Source of the DNA: Actinoplanes italicus | Lineage (GTDB): Bacteria; Actinomycetota; Actinomycetes; Mycobacteriales; Micromonosporaceae | DNA length: 64,000 nt | Assembly: GCF_003001815.1 (NCBI RefSeq) | Contig: NZ_PVMZ01000012.1 | Location: 1 to 64,000 of the forward strand | Direction of reading: 5' to 3' | Shown here: in pieces, positions 1 to 10,616 of the stretch | Layout: the number at the start of each line of letters is the position of its first letter | How positions within the stretch are numbered: the first letter of the stretch is position 1 | Notes under the pieces: generated by a model | What the model saw: the letters and a program-made list of their open reading frames with translations, nothing else | Databases searched by the model: none | What the model was told of the DNA's origin: nothing | Made by a program: the position numbers and the translations under genes

Positions 1-300
1 CCGCCGCCTGCCAACGCACCTGCTCACGCCGTTCTCGCTGGGCCTGATTCAGGCCACCACCATCGCCGTACCGCACAAATCCAGCACACCCGAAACCACC
101 GAAATCAGTCGATCCCCCAAAAGCGTCGCCATCAGACCTGGCACAAACCCTGACCGCGAAAGGTGTCTAGTGAGGTTGCGCCCCGCAGCCAGCCCCAACT
201 GCGCAAGATCGCCGACCGCCTGACGACGTCCGGCGGACAGCCGCAACCGCAACCGCACAAGAACAGCCGAGCAGCCGTGCCGCGGCCGGCGAGACGAGGA
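1..300. other. Unassigned left edge of window
   Basis: No open frame here has a convincing start, ribosome binding site or recognisable domain. A frame on the minus strand stays open to base 49 but is Arg/Gly-rich in the way expected of high-GC noncoding DNA. The stretch may be the 3' flank of a gene outside the window. I see no RNA gene. Confidence 0.5.
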
Positions 301-329
301 CGGGTTCGGGCGCGAAACGCCCGAACCCG
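301..329 (-). terminator. Stem-loop terminator of the ABC exporter operon
   Basis: A perfect 12-bp inverted repeat (CGGGTTCGGGCG at 301-312 and its complement at 318-329) encloses a 5-base loop, 13 bases past the stop codon of the second ABC gene. No T-tract follows, as is usual in high-GC actinobacteria. Position and symmetry support a factor-independent terminator for the TetR-ABC-ABC unit. Confidence 0.8.
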
Positions 330-341
330 CCCTCGCACGCG

Positions 342-2305
<1,964 letters not shown>

Positions 2306-2309
<4 letters not shown>

Positions 2310-4045
2310 CGGGTGCTCGCCTCCTCCACGGTCAACTGCGACAAGACGATTTCGCGGTACGTCGGACTGGTGTCCATGAGTTCCTCGTGTGTTCCGGTGC
2401 CGACCACCTTGCCGTCGTCGAGCACGATGATCCGGTCGGCGTCGCGGATCGTGCTGACCCGCTGCGCCACGATGATCACGGTGGCTTCCGTGATGTGTTC
2501 GGTGAGCGCCGCCCGCAGGGCCGCGTCGGTGGCGTAGTCCAGTGCCGAGAACGAGTCGTCGAACAGGTAGATCTCCGGGCGGTGCACGAGCGTGCGGGCG
2601 ATCGCGAGCCGCTGCCGCTGCCCGCCGGAGACGTTGGTGCCGCCCTGCGCGATCGGGGCGTCGAGCTGCCCCTCCATCGACTCGACGAACGGCTTGGCCT
2701 GGGCGATCTCCAGGGCCTCCCACAGCTGCTCGTCGGTGGCGTCCGGATTGCCGTAGCGCAGGTTGGACGCGACCGTGCCGGTGAACAGGTACGGCCGCTG
2801 CGGGACCAGGCCGATCACCGACGACAACAGCGCCGGGTCGATCTCGCGTACGTCCACGCCGTCGACCAGGACCTGGCCCTCGGTGGCGTCGAACAGCCGG
2901 GGGACCAGGTTGAGCAGGGTGGTCTTGCCGCTGCCGGTGCTGCCGATGATCGCCGTGACCTCTCCGGGGCGCGCGTTCAGGCGTACGCCGGAAAGGACTC
3001 CCGCCTCGGCCCCCGGATAGCGGAAGCCCACATCGCGCAGCTCCAGCTCGCCGTGCCGGGAGAGCTCGGTGACCGGCGCTGCGGGCGGCACCACGCTGGA
3101 CTCGGTGCCCAGCACCTCCTCGATCCGCTCGGCACAGACCTCGGCGCGCGGCACCATCATGAACATGAAGGTCGCCATCATGATCGAGAAGAGGATCTGC
3201 ATCAGGTAGCTGATGAACGCGGTGAGCTGGCCGACCTGCATCCCGCCGGAGTCGATCCGCATGCCGCCGAACCAGAGCACGGCGACGCTGGAGATGTTCA
3301 CGACCAGCAGCACGGTCGGGAACATCAGCGCCATGATCCGGCCGACCTTCAGCGACACGTCGGTCAGCTCGTCGTTGGCGGCGCCGTACCGCTGACGCTC
3401 GTGATCGTCGCGGACGAACGCCCGGATCACCCGGATGCCGGTGATCTGCTCGCGCATCACCTGGTTGATCCGGTCGATGCGCTCCTGCATCGTGCGGAAC
3501 AGCGGACGCATCCGGGTGATGATCAGGCCGATCACGGTGACCAGGACCGGCACGATGATCAGGAGCAGGCCGGACAGCGGCACGTCCTCGCGCAGGGCCA
3601 GCACGATGCCGCCGACCAGCATGATCGGCGCCGACACCATCAGCGTGAAGGTGAGAAGTACCAGCATCTGGATCTGCTGGACGTCGTTGGTGGTCCGGGT
3701 GATCAGTGACGGTGCACCGAACTGGCCGACCTCGCGGGCCGAGAAGCTCTGCACCCGGTCGAAGATCGAGGCACGCAGGTCACGGCCGACGGCCATGGCC
3801 GTGCGGGCGCCGTAGTAGACGGCCACGATCTGCGCGGCGATCTGCAGCACCGTGATGCCGAGCATGCCGGCGCCCACCTGCATCACGTAGCCGGTGTCGC
3901 CCTTGATCACGCCGTTGTCGATGATGTCCGCGTTGAGCGCGGGCAGGTAGAGCGTCGCGATGGTCTGCAGGAACTGGAAGAGCACCACCAGGGTGATCTC
4001 TTTCCGGTACGGCCGCAGATGCACTTTCAACAATTTGATCAGCAA
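2306..4045 (-). CDS. ABC exporter subunit A (degenerate-site half)
   Basis: The 579-residue protein has six predicted membrane helices and a nucleotide-binding domain with Walker A (GSTGSGKTT) and a canonical signature (SGGQRQRLAIART). Walker B reads FDDSFSALD, so the catalytic Glu is Asp, marking the degenerate ATP site of a heterodimeric exporter. The start is TTG at 4045, preceded by AAGGAG at about 8 bases; that site and the start lie inside the last codons of the tetR gene, a 7-base overlap. It is co-transcribed with tetR and the second ABC half, and is probably derepressed when the TetR ligand, perhaps the exported compound, binds. Confidence 0.93.
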
Positions 4046-4647
4046 GACGGTGTCTCCTTGATGTGGATGCCGTCGAGCAGCAGGGCCGCCAGATCCGCAC
4101 CACTGAACGAATCGGGCTCCCCGTAGGGCCCGAAGGTGTTGGCGCCGCAGAACATCAGCAGAAGGTGCGCGGCGCGAGCCGGTGTCACCCGGAGGCTGCC
4201 CTTGTCGGGGGCGAAGACGTCGGTGACGGCCGCTGCCAGCGCGGCGCGGGAGGCGATCATCCGGGCCTTGGACTCCGGATCCTGTTCGCCCAGGAAGATC
4301 AGCTTGCGGGCGGCGTGCATGAGTGGCGCCATCTCGGTGAACCGGCCCTGGATGAGTTCGGCCGCGGCGGCCACCCGGTCGTGCAGGGGGGTCGTCCGGT
4401 CGATGGCGGCGAGAGCGTCGAGGGTCGGCTGCGGGTCCAGGGCTTTCACCACGGAGCAGATGACCAGCTGGCTCTTGCTCTCGAAGACGCCGAAGATCGT
4501 GCCCTCGGCCACTCCGGCCGCGCTGGCGATCTGGCGGGTGCTCACCTCCAGACCGTGTTCGTTGAGCAGTGGGATGGTCGCCGCGATCAGGGCGGCCCGC
4601 CGCTCCTCGGGCGCCATCGCGGGGACGCGTCTGCGTCGCTGTTCCAT
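4039..4647 (-). CDS. TetR-family repressor of the ABC exporter operon
   Basis: The roughly 202-residue protein has an N-terminal helix-turn-helix (STRQIASAAGVAEGTIFGVF, residues about 36-55) typical of TetR, followed by a helical ligand domain. ATG at 4647 is chosen; an in-frame GTG at 4656 would add three residues. An 18-bp near-perfect palindrome lies just upstream, over the likely promoter, so autorepression of the tetR-ABC-ABC unit is expected. The 3' end carries the Shine-Dalgarno sequence of the first ABC gene. The ligand is unknown. Confidence 0.9.
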   Translation of the reverse strand: MEQRRRRVPAMAPEERRAALIAATIPLLNEHGLEVSTRQIASAAGVAEGTIFGVFESKSQLVICSVVKALDPQPTLDALAAIDRTTPLHDRVAAAAELIQGRFTEMAPLMHAARKLIFLGEQDPESKARMIASRAALAAAVTDVFAPDKGSLRVTPARAAHLLLMFCGANTFGPYGEPDSFSGADLAALLLDGIHIKETPSC

Positions 4648-4661
4648 GCCGGCCACTCTAA

Positions 4662-4679
4662 TGAGCGAGTACTCACTCA
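4662..4679. promoter_or_regulatory. TetR operator
   Basis: TGAGCGAGTACTCACTCA is an 18-bp inverted repeat with one mismatched pair. It sits 14 bases upstream of the tetR ATG and 56 bases upstream of the divergent sulfatase gene. Palindromes built on TGAGTGAGTACTCACTCA are a known operator type of the AcrR-like TetR group. It could repress both directions, but its closeness to tetR makes autoregulation the main expectation. Confidence 0.75.
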
Positions 4680-4735
4680 GACAAACGGATTACCTCGGTC
4701 GAACCGGATCCGGCCGCCTGGCGTATGAAGGAAGC

Positions 4736-6406
4736 GTGAGCGAAAAGAAGCCGTACCGCCGGGTCCTCCGGCACGTGACCACGGGATTTGCCGCGGTTCT
4801 GGTGTTCCTGGCCCTCATCGTCCCGGACCAGATCTTCCGGCTGCCGCCCGGCAACTCGGTCTTCACCGCGCTCCTGCGAGTTCCGGTCGAGGCGTTCGTC
4901 GCCGGAGCCTTCCTGCTCCTGCTACCCCGACGGGGGCGTCTCGGCCGGGCACGCCGCCCGATCGCCCTCGGCCTCGGGGTACTCCTCGGGCTCCTCACGG
5001 TGATCAAGATGATCGACATCGGCTTCTTCGCGGTGCTGGCCCGCCGCTTCGACCCGGTGCTCGACTGGATCCTGGTCGACGACGCGTTCAACTTCATGGT
5101 CGACTCGATCGGGAAGCCCGCCACCATCGGCGTCGCGGCCGCTCTGGTGCTCGGCGCGGCCGGCCTCGTCGCCCTGATGACCTGGGCGGTCCAGCGGCTC
5201 AGCGGCATCATGCTCAACCATCGCGTCGGCGCCTGGCGTGGTCTCGGAGCCGTCGGTGCGGCCTGGATCGCTCTCACCGCGATGAGCTTCCAGCTGATCG
5301 GCGGCATCCCGGTCGCCTCGCACACCGCCGCCGAACTGGCCGCCCACACCGCCCTGGCGCTGCCCAACGACCTGGCCGACCGCAAGCGGTTCGCCGCCGA
5401 GGTGCGCGTCGACGCCTACCGGGACCGGCCGGCCGATCAGATGCTCACCGCGCTGCGGGACAAGGACGTGATCGTCTCGTTCATCGAGAGCTACGGCCGC
5501 GACGCGATCGAGGACCCGGCCCTCAACACCCCGGTCCTGGCCAGCATCACCTCCAACCAGGCGAAACTCGCGGCCAAGGGGTACGCGTCACGCAGCGGCT
5601 GGCTGACGTCCTCCACCGCGGGCGGCGGCAGCTGGCTGGCCCACTCCACGTTCCTGTCGGGGCTCTGGATCGACAACGAGCAGCGTTACCGCAGCGTCGT
5701 CTCCTCCGACCGGCTGACCCTCACCAGGGCATTCAAGAACAGCGGTCATCGTACGGTCGGCGTGCAGCCCGGGATCACCTTCGCCTGGCCCGAGGGGGAG
5801 TTCTACGGATACGACCACATCTACGACTCGCACACGCTGGGCTACAACGGACCCCGTTTCAGCTGGTCCCCGATGCCAGACCAGTACGTGATGTCCGCCT
5901 TCCAGAAGCTGGAGTACGGCGTCGCCGACCGCGGCCGCCTGCTCACCGAGATCACCCTGACCTCGAGCCACACCCCGTGGGCCCCGGTGCCCAGCATGGT
6001 CGACTGGAACACGATCGGCGACGGCAGCCTGTACGGCCCGATGGTCGCCGGAGCCGAGGCGCCGACCACCGTGTGGAAGGACGAGAAGCGGATGCGCACC
6101 GAGTACGCCCGCTCGGTCGCCTACTCGATGGACAGCCTGCTCGGGCACATGGCGGAGTACGGCCGCGACGACCTGGTGATGGTGTTCCTCGGCGATCACC
6201 AGCCGGCCTCCGCCGTGGTCGGGCACGACGCGACCCGCGACGTGCCGATCACCATCGTCGCGAAGGACCCGAAGGTGCTCGACCGGATCGCCGGCTGGGG
6301 CTGGACCGACGGCCTCAAGCCCGACCCGGCAGCCCCGGTCTGGCGGATGGACACCTTCCGGGACCGTTTCCTCGCGGCGTACGGCCCGGAAGGCGACCCG
6401 CACTGA
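4736..6406 (+). CDS. Membrane-anchored sulfatase/LTA-synthase-like phosphotransferase
   Basis: The 556-residue protein opens with several hydrophobic helices (residues about 15-165) followed by an extracytoplasmic sulfatase-fold domain. The domain shows FIESYGRD near its start, a nucleophile-region motif GGGSWLAHSTFLSG and the metal-binding FLGDHQP near residue 485. This layout matches the LTA synthase/phosphoglycerol transferase branch of the alkaline phosphatase superfamily, here probably acting on a cell-envelope glycan or glycolipid. GTG at 4736 follows GAAGGAAG; the ATG at 4725 hits a stop after four codons. It is divergent from tetR. True sulfatase activity is less likely without an obvious formylglycine CxPxR motif. 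Confidence 0.8.
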   Translation: MSEKKPYRRVLRHVTTGFAAVLVFLALIVPDQIFRLPPGNSVFTALLRVPVEAFVAGAFLLLLPRRGRLGRARRPIALGLGVLLGLLTVIKMIDIGFFAVLARRFDPVLDWILVDDAFNFMVDSIGKPATIGVAAALVLGAAGLVALMTWAVQRLSGIMLNHRVGAWRGLGAVGAAWIALTAMSFQLIGGIPVASHTAAELAAHTALALPNDLADRKRFAAEVRVDAYRDRPADQMLTALRDKDVIVSFIESYGRDAIEDPALNTPVLASITSNQAKLAAKGYASRSGWLTSSTAGGGSWLAHSTFLSGLWIDNEQRYRSVVSSDRLTLTRAFKNSGHRTVGVQPGITFAWPEGEFYGYDHIYDSHTLGYNGPRFSWSPMPDQYVMSAFQKLEYGVADRGRLLTEITLTSSHTPWAPVPSMVDWNTIGDGSLYGPMVAGAEAPTTVWKDEKRMRTEYARSVAYSMDSLLGHMAEYGRDDLVMVFLGDHQPASAVVGHDATRDVPITIVAKDPKVLDRIAGWGWTDGLKPDPAAPVWRMDTFRDRFLAAYGPEGDPH

Positions 6407-6422
6407 CGAGCGGACCCAGGCC

Positions 6423-7394
6423 CTAGCCCGGGACGACGTCGATGACCTGCCCGGCCGGGAGCCGGGGGGTCTTCGGCGGTGCCGAGTGTGCCGGGTCGAG
6501 CGTGCCCAGGCGTACCGCCAGGTAGGGGAAGCCGACGTCCCCGAGCATCCGGCGCAGCGTCTGCCGGGTGAACGGGATCTCCACCGGGCTGCTCAGCGGC
6601 AGCACGCTCACCGCCTGCTCGGTGGCGGCCAGCCACAGCCGGCTCAGTGCCTCACCGGCACGCAGCCAGTCCTCGGCCCCGTCACCCTCGCCGTACAGCA
6701 CCGCGTACACCGCGGCCCTGTCATGCCCGTCCCCGGCATCGAGCGTGCCCTTCACCTGGAAGTCGCGTTCGGCGACCGTGGTGAGCGGCACCTCCTCGGG
6801 CAGTGCCGAGGCCGGGATGCCGGTGCCGTCGAGCCGCTCGCCACCCACCCAGGTCGCCGTCTCGGCCTTCATCCGGTCGTCGGTGTCCTCGGCGTGCTGG
6901 GCCCGGTCGACCGCCACGGCCAGCGCGATCACCTGATCGCGGCCGAGCACGTGCATCCGGGCGCCGGTCTCCTCGGTCACCTTCACCAGGTGCCGCAGCG
7001 TGTCCTCGGGCACCCGCTCGTCGGTCACCGTCCGACGGTCGGTACGGCGTACCTGCAGCATCTGGAAGTGCCGGGTCGCCTCCGGGCTCACCGGCTCCTG
7101 CTCGACCGGCCGGATCACGGCCAGTGGCTCACCAGCCGGCCGGTCCACCTCGTGCCGCCAGCCCTCGGCCTCCAGGGCGACCTGGGCGTGATGCAGGGCG
7201 GTCCCGCAGCTGAGCAGGAGCATCCGGCCTTCCGGGTCCTGCTCGCGCAGCTGCCGCTCGGACACGCCGAACAGCTCGAGCCGCCCCTCCCGGACCACCC
7301 AGCGCCACGGTTGCGTGTTGTGGATCGACGGGGCGAACCGGGCCGCGTCCGCCGCCTGGACCAGTGCGCGCTTGACCTCGTCGGTGTGGTTCAT
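6423..7394 (-). CDS. Acg-like nitroreductase-family flavoprotein
   Basis: The 323-residue protein belongs to the Acg branch of the nitroreductase fold known from mycobacterial dormancy genes (Rv2032/Rv3131 type). The N-terminal APSIHNTQPWRW motif and the C-terminal GDVGFPYLAVRLG stretch are diagnostic. In this family the fold is doubled within one chain and can bind or sequester FMN, often with little enzymatic activity. It stands alone, convergent with the sulfatase gene, with 16 bases between their stops and no clear terminator. A role in nitro/redox stress is inferred. Confidence 0.85.
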   Translation of the reverse strand: MNHTDEVKRALVQAADAARFAPSIHNTQPWRWVVREGRLELFGVSERQLREQDPEGRMLLLSCGTALHHAQVALEAEGWRHEVDRPAGEPLAVIRPVEQEPVSPEATRHFQMLQVRRTDRRTVTDERVPEDTLRHLVKVTEETGARMHVLGRDQVIALAVAVDRAQHAEDTDDRMKAETATWVGGERLDGTGIPASALPEEVPLTTVAERDFQVKGTLDAGDGHDRAAVYAVLYGEGDGAEDWLRAGEALSRLWLAATEQAVSVLPLSSPVEIPFTRQTLRRMLGDVGFPYLAVRLGTLDPAHSAPPKTPRLPAGQVIDVVPG

Positions 7395-7468
7395 GTCCCT
7401 ATCGTGCCCCTTCCACCCGGCGGTGGGTACGGCCTTTGGGCCCTACCCCTCGTAGTTAGGCTGCTCCG

Positions 7469-8008
7469 GTGTTCGCCATCGACCTCACCGAAGACGCTCA
7501 GCTCCGCCCGCTCGAACCCTGGCAGGCCGAGGAATTCCTGGCCCACATGGACCGGGCCCGCGCCACCGTCGACCCGTGGATCCCCTGGGCCAGCGTCAGC
7601 ACCGACCTGGCCAGTGCCACCGCCACCCTGCAGCGCTACGCCGACAACGCGGCCAAGGACACGCAGCGGCTCTACGGCATCTGGCTCGACGGCAGACTGG
7701 TCGGCGGCACCATGTTCGTGGCCTTCGACGCCAGGAACGGCAACTGTGAGATCGGCGTCTGGCTGGAGCCGTCGGCCACCGGCCGCGGCCTGGTGACCCG
7801 GGCTGCCCGGGTGCTGATCGACTGGGCGTTCACCGTCCGCGGCCTGCACCGCGCCGAATGGCACTGCAACCCGGACAACCTCGACAGCTCCAACGTGGCC
7901 CGGCGGCTCGGCATGACGTGCGAGGGACGGCTGCGCTCGTCGTACCCCTGGCAGGGTGTCCGTAACGACACCGAGATCTGGGCGGTCCTCGCCTCCGAGT
8001 GGAAGTAG
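7469..8008 (+). CDS. RimJ/RimL-type GNAT N-acetyltransferase, probably leaderless
   Basis: The 179-residue protein has the GNAT core: acetyl-CoA pyrophosphate loop near EPSATGRGLVTRA (residues about 99-111) and the C-terminal NVARRLGMTCEGRLR strand typical of RimJ/RimL/SpeG-like enzymes. The substrate may be a protein N-terminus or small amine. A TANNNT -10 box (TAGGCT, 7457-7462) ends six bases before the GTG start and there is no Shine-Dalgarno, so a leaderless mRNA is likely. Its last codons overlap the next gene, cbiZ, by ten bases. Confidence 0.85.
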   Translation: MFAIDLTEDAQLRPLEPWQAEEFLAHMDRARATVDPWIPWASVSTDLASATATLQRYADNAAKDTQRLYGIWLDGRLVGGTMFVAFDARNGNCEIGVWLEPSATGRGLVTRAARVLIDWAFTVRGLHRAEWHCNPDNLDSSNVARRLGMTCEGRLRSSYPWQGVRNDTEIWAVLASEWK

Positions 8009-8736
8009 ATTCGCAGGAGATGTTCGCGGAACCGTCGCTCACCCACCGCCGGGAGGACGGGCTCGACGTCCCGTTGCTGCTCTGGCGCTTCCCCGAGCCG
8101 CTGCTGGCCGTCTCCAGCGCCGTCCTCGGCGGCGGCACCGGCCCGCGCGAGTGGCTGATCAACGCGTCGGTCGCGATGTCGTACGCCCGCCCCGACCCCG
8201 ACGCCCACCTGGCGTCCCTCGCCGCCGGCCTGGGCCTCACCGGTCCGGGCATCGGCCTGCTCACCGGCGTCGACGTCGCCGACGTGGTCGCCACCCGCGA
8301 CGACAACGTTCAGGTCCACGCCACCGTCGGCCTGGGCGCCCCCATCCAGGCAGCGTCCCCCGATTCCGGCTTCGACCACCGGCCCGCCGGAAGCGTTTCC
8401 GCCGAGTCCGGCTTCGATCATCGGCCCGGCACGGTCAACATCGTCGTCTGGGTGCCGGAGCGGCTCTCCGGCGGCGCGCTGGTCAACGCGGTCGCCACCG
8501 CCACCGAGGCGAAGGCGCAGGCCTTGGCCGAACTGGGGCTGGCAGCCACCGGGACGGCCACCGACGCCGTCTGCGTGCTCTGCCCGCTCGGCGGCCCGCC
8601 CGCCGCCTACGGCGGACCGCGTTCCCGCTGGGGCGCGCCCCTCGCCCGGGCCGTTCACCGGGCGGTTCTCATCGGCGGCGAGGCCAACCTGGCCACCGGC
8701 CGCTCCTGGTCCGACCGGGTCACCCGCCATCCCTAG
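7999..8736 (+). CDS. cbiZ: Adenosylcobinamide amidohydrolase (CbiZ)
   Basis: The 245-residue protein matches CbiZ, which cleaves adenosylcobinamide to adenosylcobyric acid for B12 salvage. Supporting blocks are GTGPREWLINASVAMSY, GLLTGVDVADV and TATDAVCVLCP. GTG at 7999 overlaps the end of the GNAT gene; an ATG at 8020 (shorter by seven residues) is the alternative, but AGGAG would then lie too close. Residues about 119-137 carry a directly repeated SGFDHRP segment, a small internal duplication not expected in the family. No other cobalamin gene is adjacent. Confidence 0.85.
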   Translation: MEVDSQEMFAEPSLTHRREDGLDVPLLLWRFPEPLLAVSSAVLGGGTGPREWLINASVAMSYARPDPDAHLASLAAGLGLTGPGIGLLTGVDVADVVATRDDNVQVHATVGLGAPIQAASPDSGFDHRPAGSVSAESGFDHRPGTVNIVVWVPERLSGGALVNAVATATEAKAQALAELGLAATGTATDAVCVLCPLGGPPAAYGGPRSRWGAPLARAVHRAVLIGGEANLATGRSWSDRVTRHP

Positions 8737-8737
8737 G

Positions 8738-8755
8738 GTCCGGCGCGCGCCGGAC
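8738..8755. terminator. Palindromic bidirectional terminator
   Basis: GTCCGGCGCGCGCCGGAC is a perfect 18-bp palindrome starting two bases after the cbiZ stop and 15 bases before the stop of the convergent lipoprotein gene. It can fold into a 7-bp stem with a GCGC loop in both transcripts. Confidence 0.7.
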
Positions 8756-8770
8756 GTGGCAGCCGGGTTC

Positions 8771-9310
8771 TCATGGTCGCTCCACGCCGGAATCGATCAG
8801 GATCCGCTGGCCCGCGCCCTCCCGCAGGAAGTCGACGAACGCCGCCGCCGCTTCCGGCTCGGCCGCCGCGGGTAGCACGATCACGGTGAGCCGCCCGCCA
8901 CCGAACTCCTCCGCCGGGTCCGTCCCCCGCACCGCGTCGGTCACCGTCCGCATGGCGAAGAGATCATCGGTGGCGAAGACGTCCCCCGATTCGCCGCCGG
9001 CGATGCGACGGGCGAGATTCCCCCCTTCCGCGTACGTCAGAGCCACCTCGATGTTCGGATGATGCGCCTCGAATCCCTGCTCGACCGTGCCGAGCACCTC
9101 GCGGAGCGACTCGTCCGCCAGCACCCGGAGCGTGACGAGCCCCGGCGCCACCTCGACCCCGCCGCCGGGCGCGGCACTCGTGCCCCCATCGCCGGAACCC
9201 GCTGTCGGCGCGACGATCCTCGGCGAACCGTCGTCTCTCACCGCCCCGTCCCCGGCACAGCCGCCCAGAACCAGAACGGCCCCCATGAGCACCGCTGTCA
9301 GTCCCCTCAT
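8771..9310 (-). CDS. Short ModA-like periplasmic-binding lipoprotein
   Basis: The 179-residue product has a lipoprotein signal (VLVLGGC lipobox, Cys at residue 17) and a Ser/Gly-rich linker. It then shows the first part of a molybdate-binding-type fold (VLADESLREVL, GDVFATDDLF) and, after only about 20 residues, the family's C-terminal block (AAAFVDFLREGAGQRILIDSG). Complete ModA proteins are about 250 residues, so roughly the middle 100 residues, including second-lobe ligand contacts, are absent. No ModB or ModC is adjacent. GGAGG sits six bases before the ATG. It may be a decayed but still expressed solute-binding protein. Confidence 0.75.
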   Translation of the reverse strand: MRGLTAVLMGAVLVLGGCAGDGAVRDDGSPRIVAPTAGSGDGGTSAAPGGGVEVAPGLVTLRVLADESLREVLGTVEQGFEAHHPNIEVALTYAEGGNLARRIAGGESGDVFATDDLFAMRTVTDAVRGTDPAEEFGGGRLTVIVLPAAAEPEAAAAFVDFLREGAGQRILIDSGVERP

Positions 9311-9553
9311 CGGTTCCTCCGCTTCGCCGCCTTCACTCCTTCATTGCCGCCACCGGTTCGACTGTCCCGCCGAGGCGAACGGTTCCCGGCCCGTGCCATT
9401 TCGCCCTCGTTCCGTGCCGTGTGCCGGGTTCCACCGGCCGGCGGAAGCCCGCTGCCAAGCCGCCCGGACGCGGTGGAGAGCTGACAAATCAGGTCGAAAT
9501 GTGCGACCTTTGCGGTGTTGCGCGCGTCACAGTCCCGCCGTCATGCTGAGGGC

Positions 9554-10531
9554 GTGCCGGAACGCATCGCCGAAGTCACCGCCCTGCTCGCCGAGGTCCT
9601 GGCGCCGCGTGCCCCGCTCACCGTGATCGTCGACGGCGGTGACCCCGGCGCCGCCGCCGCGTTCGCCTCGCGTCTGGCCGCCGCCTTCCCGCCCGCCGCC
9701 CGGGCGTGGAGTGTCGACGCGGTCCTCGGCCTGATCGGCCCCGGCGGCGGCATGTTCGACTCGGCCCTCAACGTCCTCGAACCGGCCACCGACCGCATCC
9801 TCGTCTACCTGCGCGGCGGCCCGAGGCACCGGTTCGCCGAGGGCGACGGCGAGCGCCGCGCCCAGGTGGTGATCGACCACCGCGACCCCGACTGGCCGGT
9901 GATCCGCCACCTGCATCCCGACCTGGCCGACGTCGACCGGTGGTACCTCTCGGAGAGCCGCGCCTTCTTCGCCGCCCGTGCCGCAGACTGGGACAGCAAG
10001 TTCGGCGACGACATGCCCCGCTACACCGAGGCGGTGCGGCTGGCCGGCGTACGCCCCGGTCATGTCGCCATCGACGTCGGCTGCGGCACCGGCCGGGCCC
10101 TGCCCGCACTGGCCGCGGCCGTCGGCCCGACCGGCCGGGTCCTGGGCCTGGACTTCACGCCCGGCATGCTCGCGGCCGCCCGCCGGGCCGGCCGCGGCGA
10201 CTGTGCCACCCTGCTGCTCGCCGACGCCCGCCGCCTCCCGGTGGCCGACGCCACGGCCGACGTCATCTTCGCGGCCGGCCTGGTCCACCACCTGCCCGAT
10301 CCGATCGCGGGCCTGACCGAACTGGCCCGCGTCACCCGCCCCGGTGGCACCCTGGCGATCTTCCACCCGACCGGCCGCGCCGAACTGGCAGCCCGCCACG
10401 GCCGGACCCTCCGCCCCGGCGAACCCCTGGGCGAGGAGCGTCTGGGCCCTCTCCTGGCCGCGGCCGGCTGGGACCTGACCGCCTACGAGGACGTCCCCAC
10501 CCGATTCCTGGCCCAGGCCATACGAACCTGA
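9554..10531 (+). CDS. SAM methyltransferase with degenerate P-loop kinase-like N-domain
   Basis: Residues about 1-130 resemble actinobacterial uridine-kinase-like proteins: IVDGGDPGAAAAF stands where DGxDGAGKTTF would be, and VVIDHRDPDWPVI matches the family's late block. The P-loop Lys and Ser/Thr are missing. Residues about 130-325 are a class I methyltransferase: motif I IDVGCGTGRALP, then LGLDFTPGMLAAARR, ADARRLPVADATAD and GLVHHLPDP. GTG at 9554 is used; ATG at 9515 would add 13 residues. The acceptor is unknown. A kinase domain without its phosphate-binding Lys presumably has a structural or substrate-binding role. Confidence 0.75.
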   Translation: MPERIAEVTALLAEVLAPRAPLTVIVDGGDPGAAAAFASRLAAAFPPAARAWSVDAVLGLIGPGGGMFDSALNVLEPATDRILVYLRGGPRHRFAEGDGERRAQVVIDHRDPDWPVIRHLHPDLADVDRWYLSESRAFFAARAADWDSKFGDDMPRYTEAVRLAGVRPGHVAIDVGCGTGRALPALAAAVGPTGRVLGLDFTPGMLAAARRAGRGDCATLLLADARRLPVADATADVIFAAGLVHHLPDPIAGLTELARVTRPGGTLAIFHPTGRAELAARHGRTLRPGEPLGEERLGPLLAAAGWDLTAYEDVPTRFLAQAIRT

Positions 10532-10616
10532 CCAGATCGGGAGGAAATGGCGGCGTGTGTGTCGCCACGGTTTCGGCGGTCGCCGATTGCACCTTCGGCA
10601 TGGAAGGCTGGCTGCC

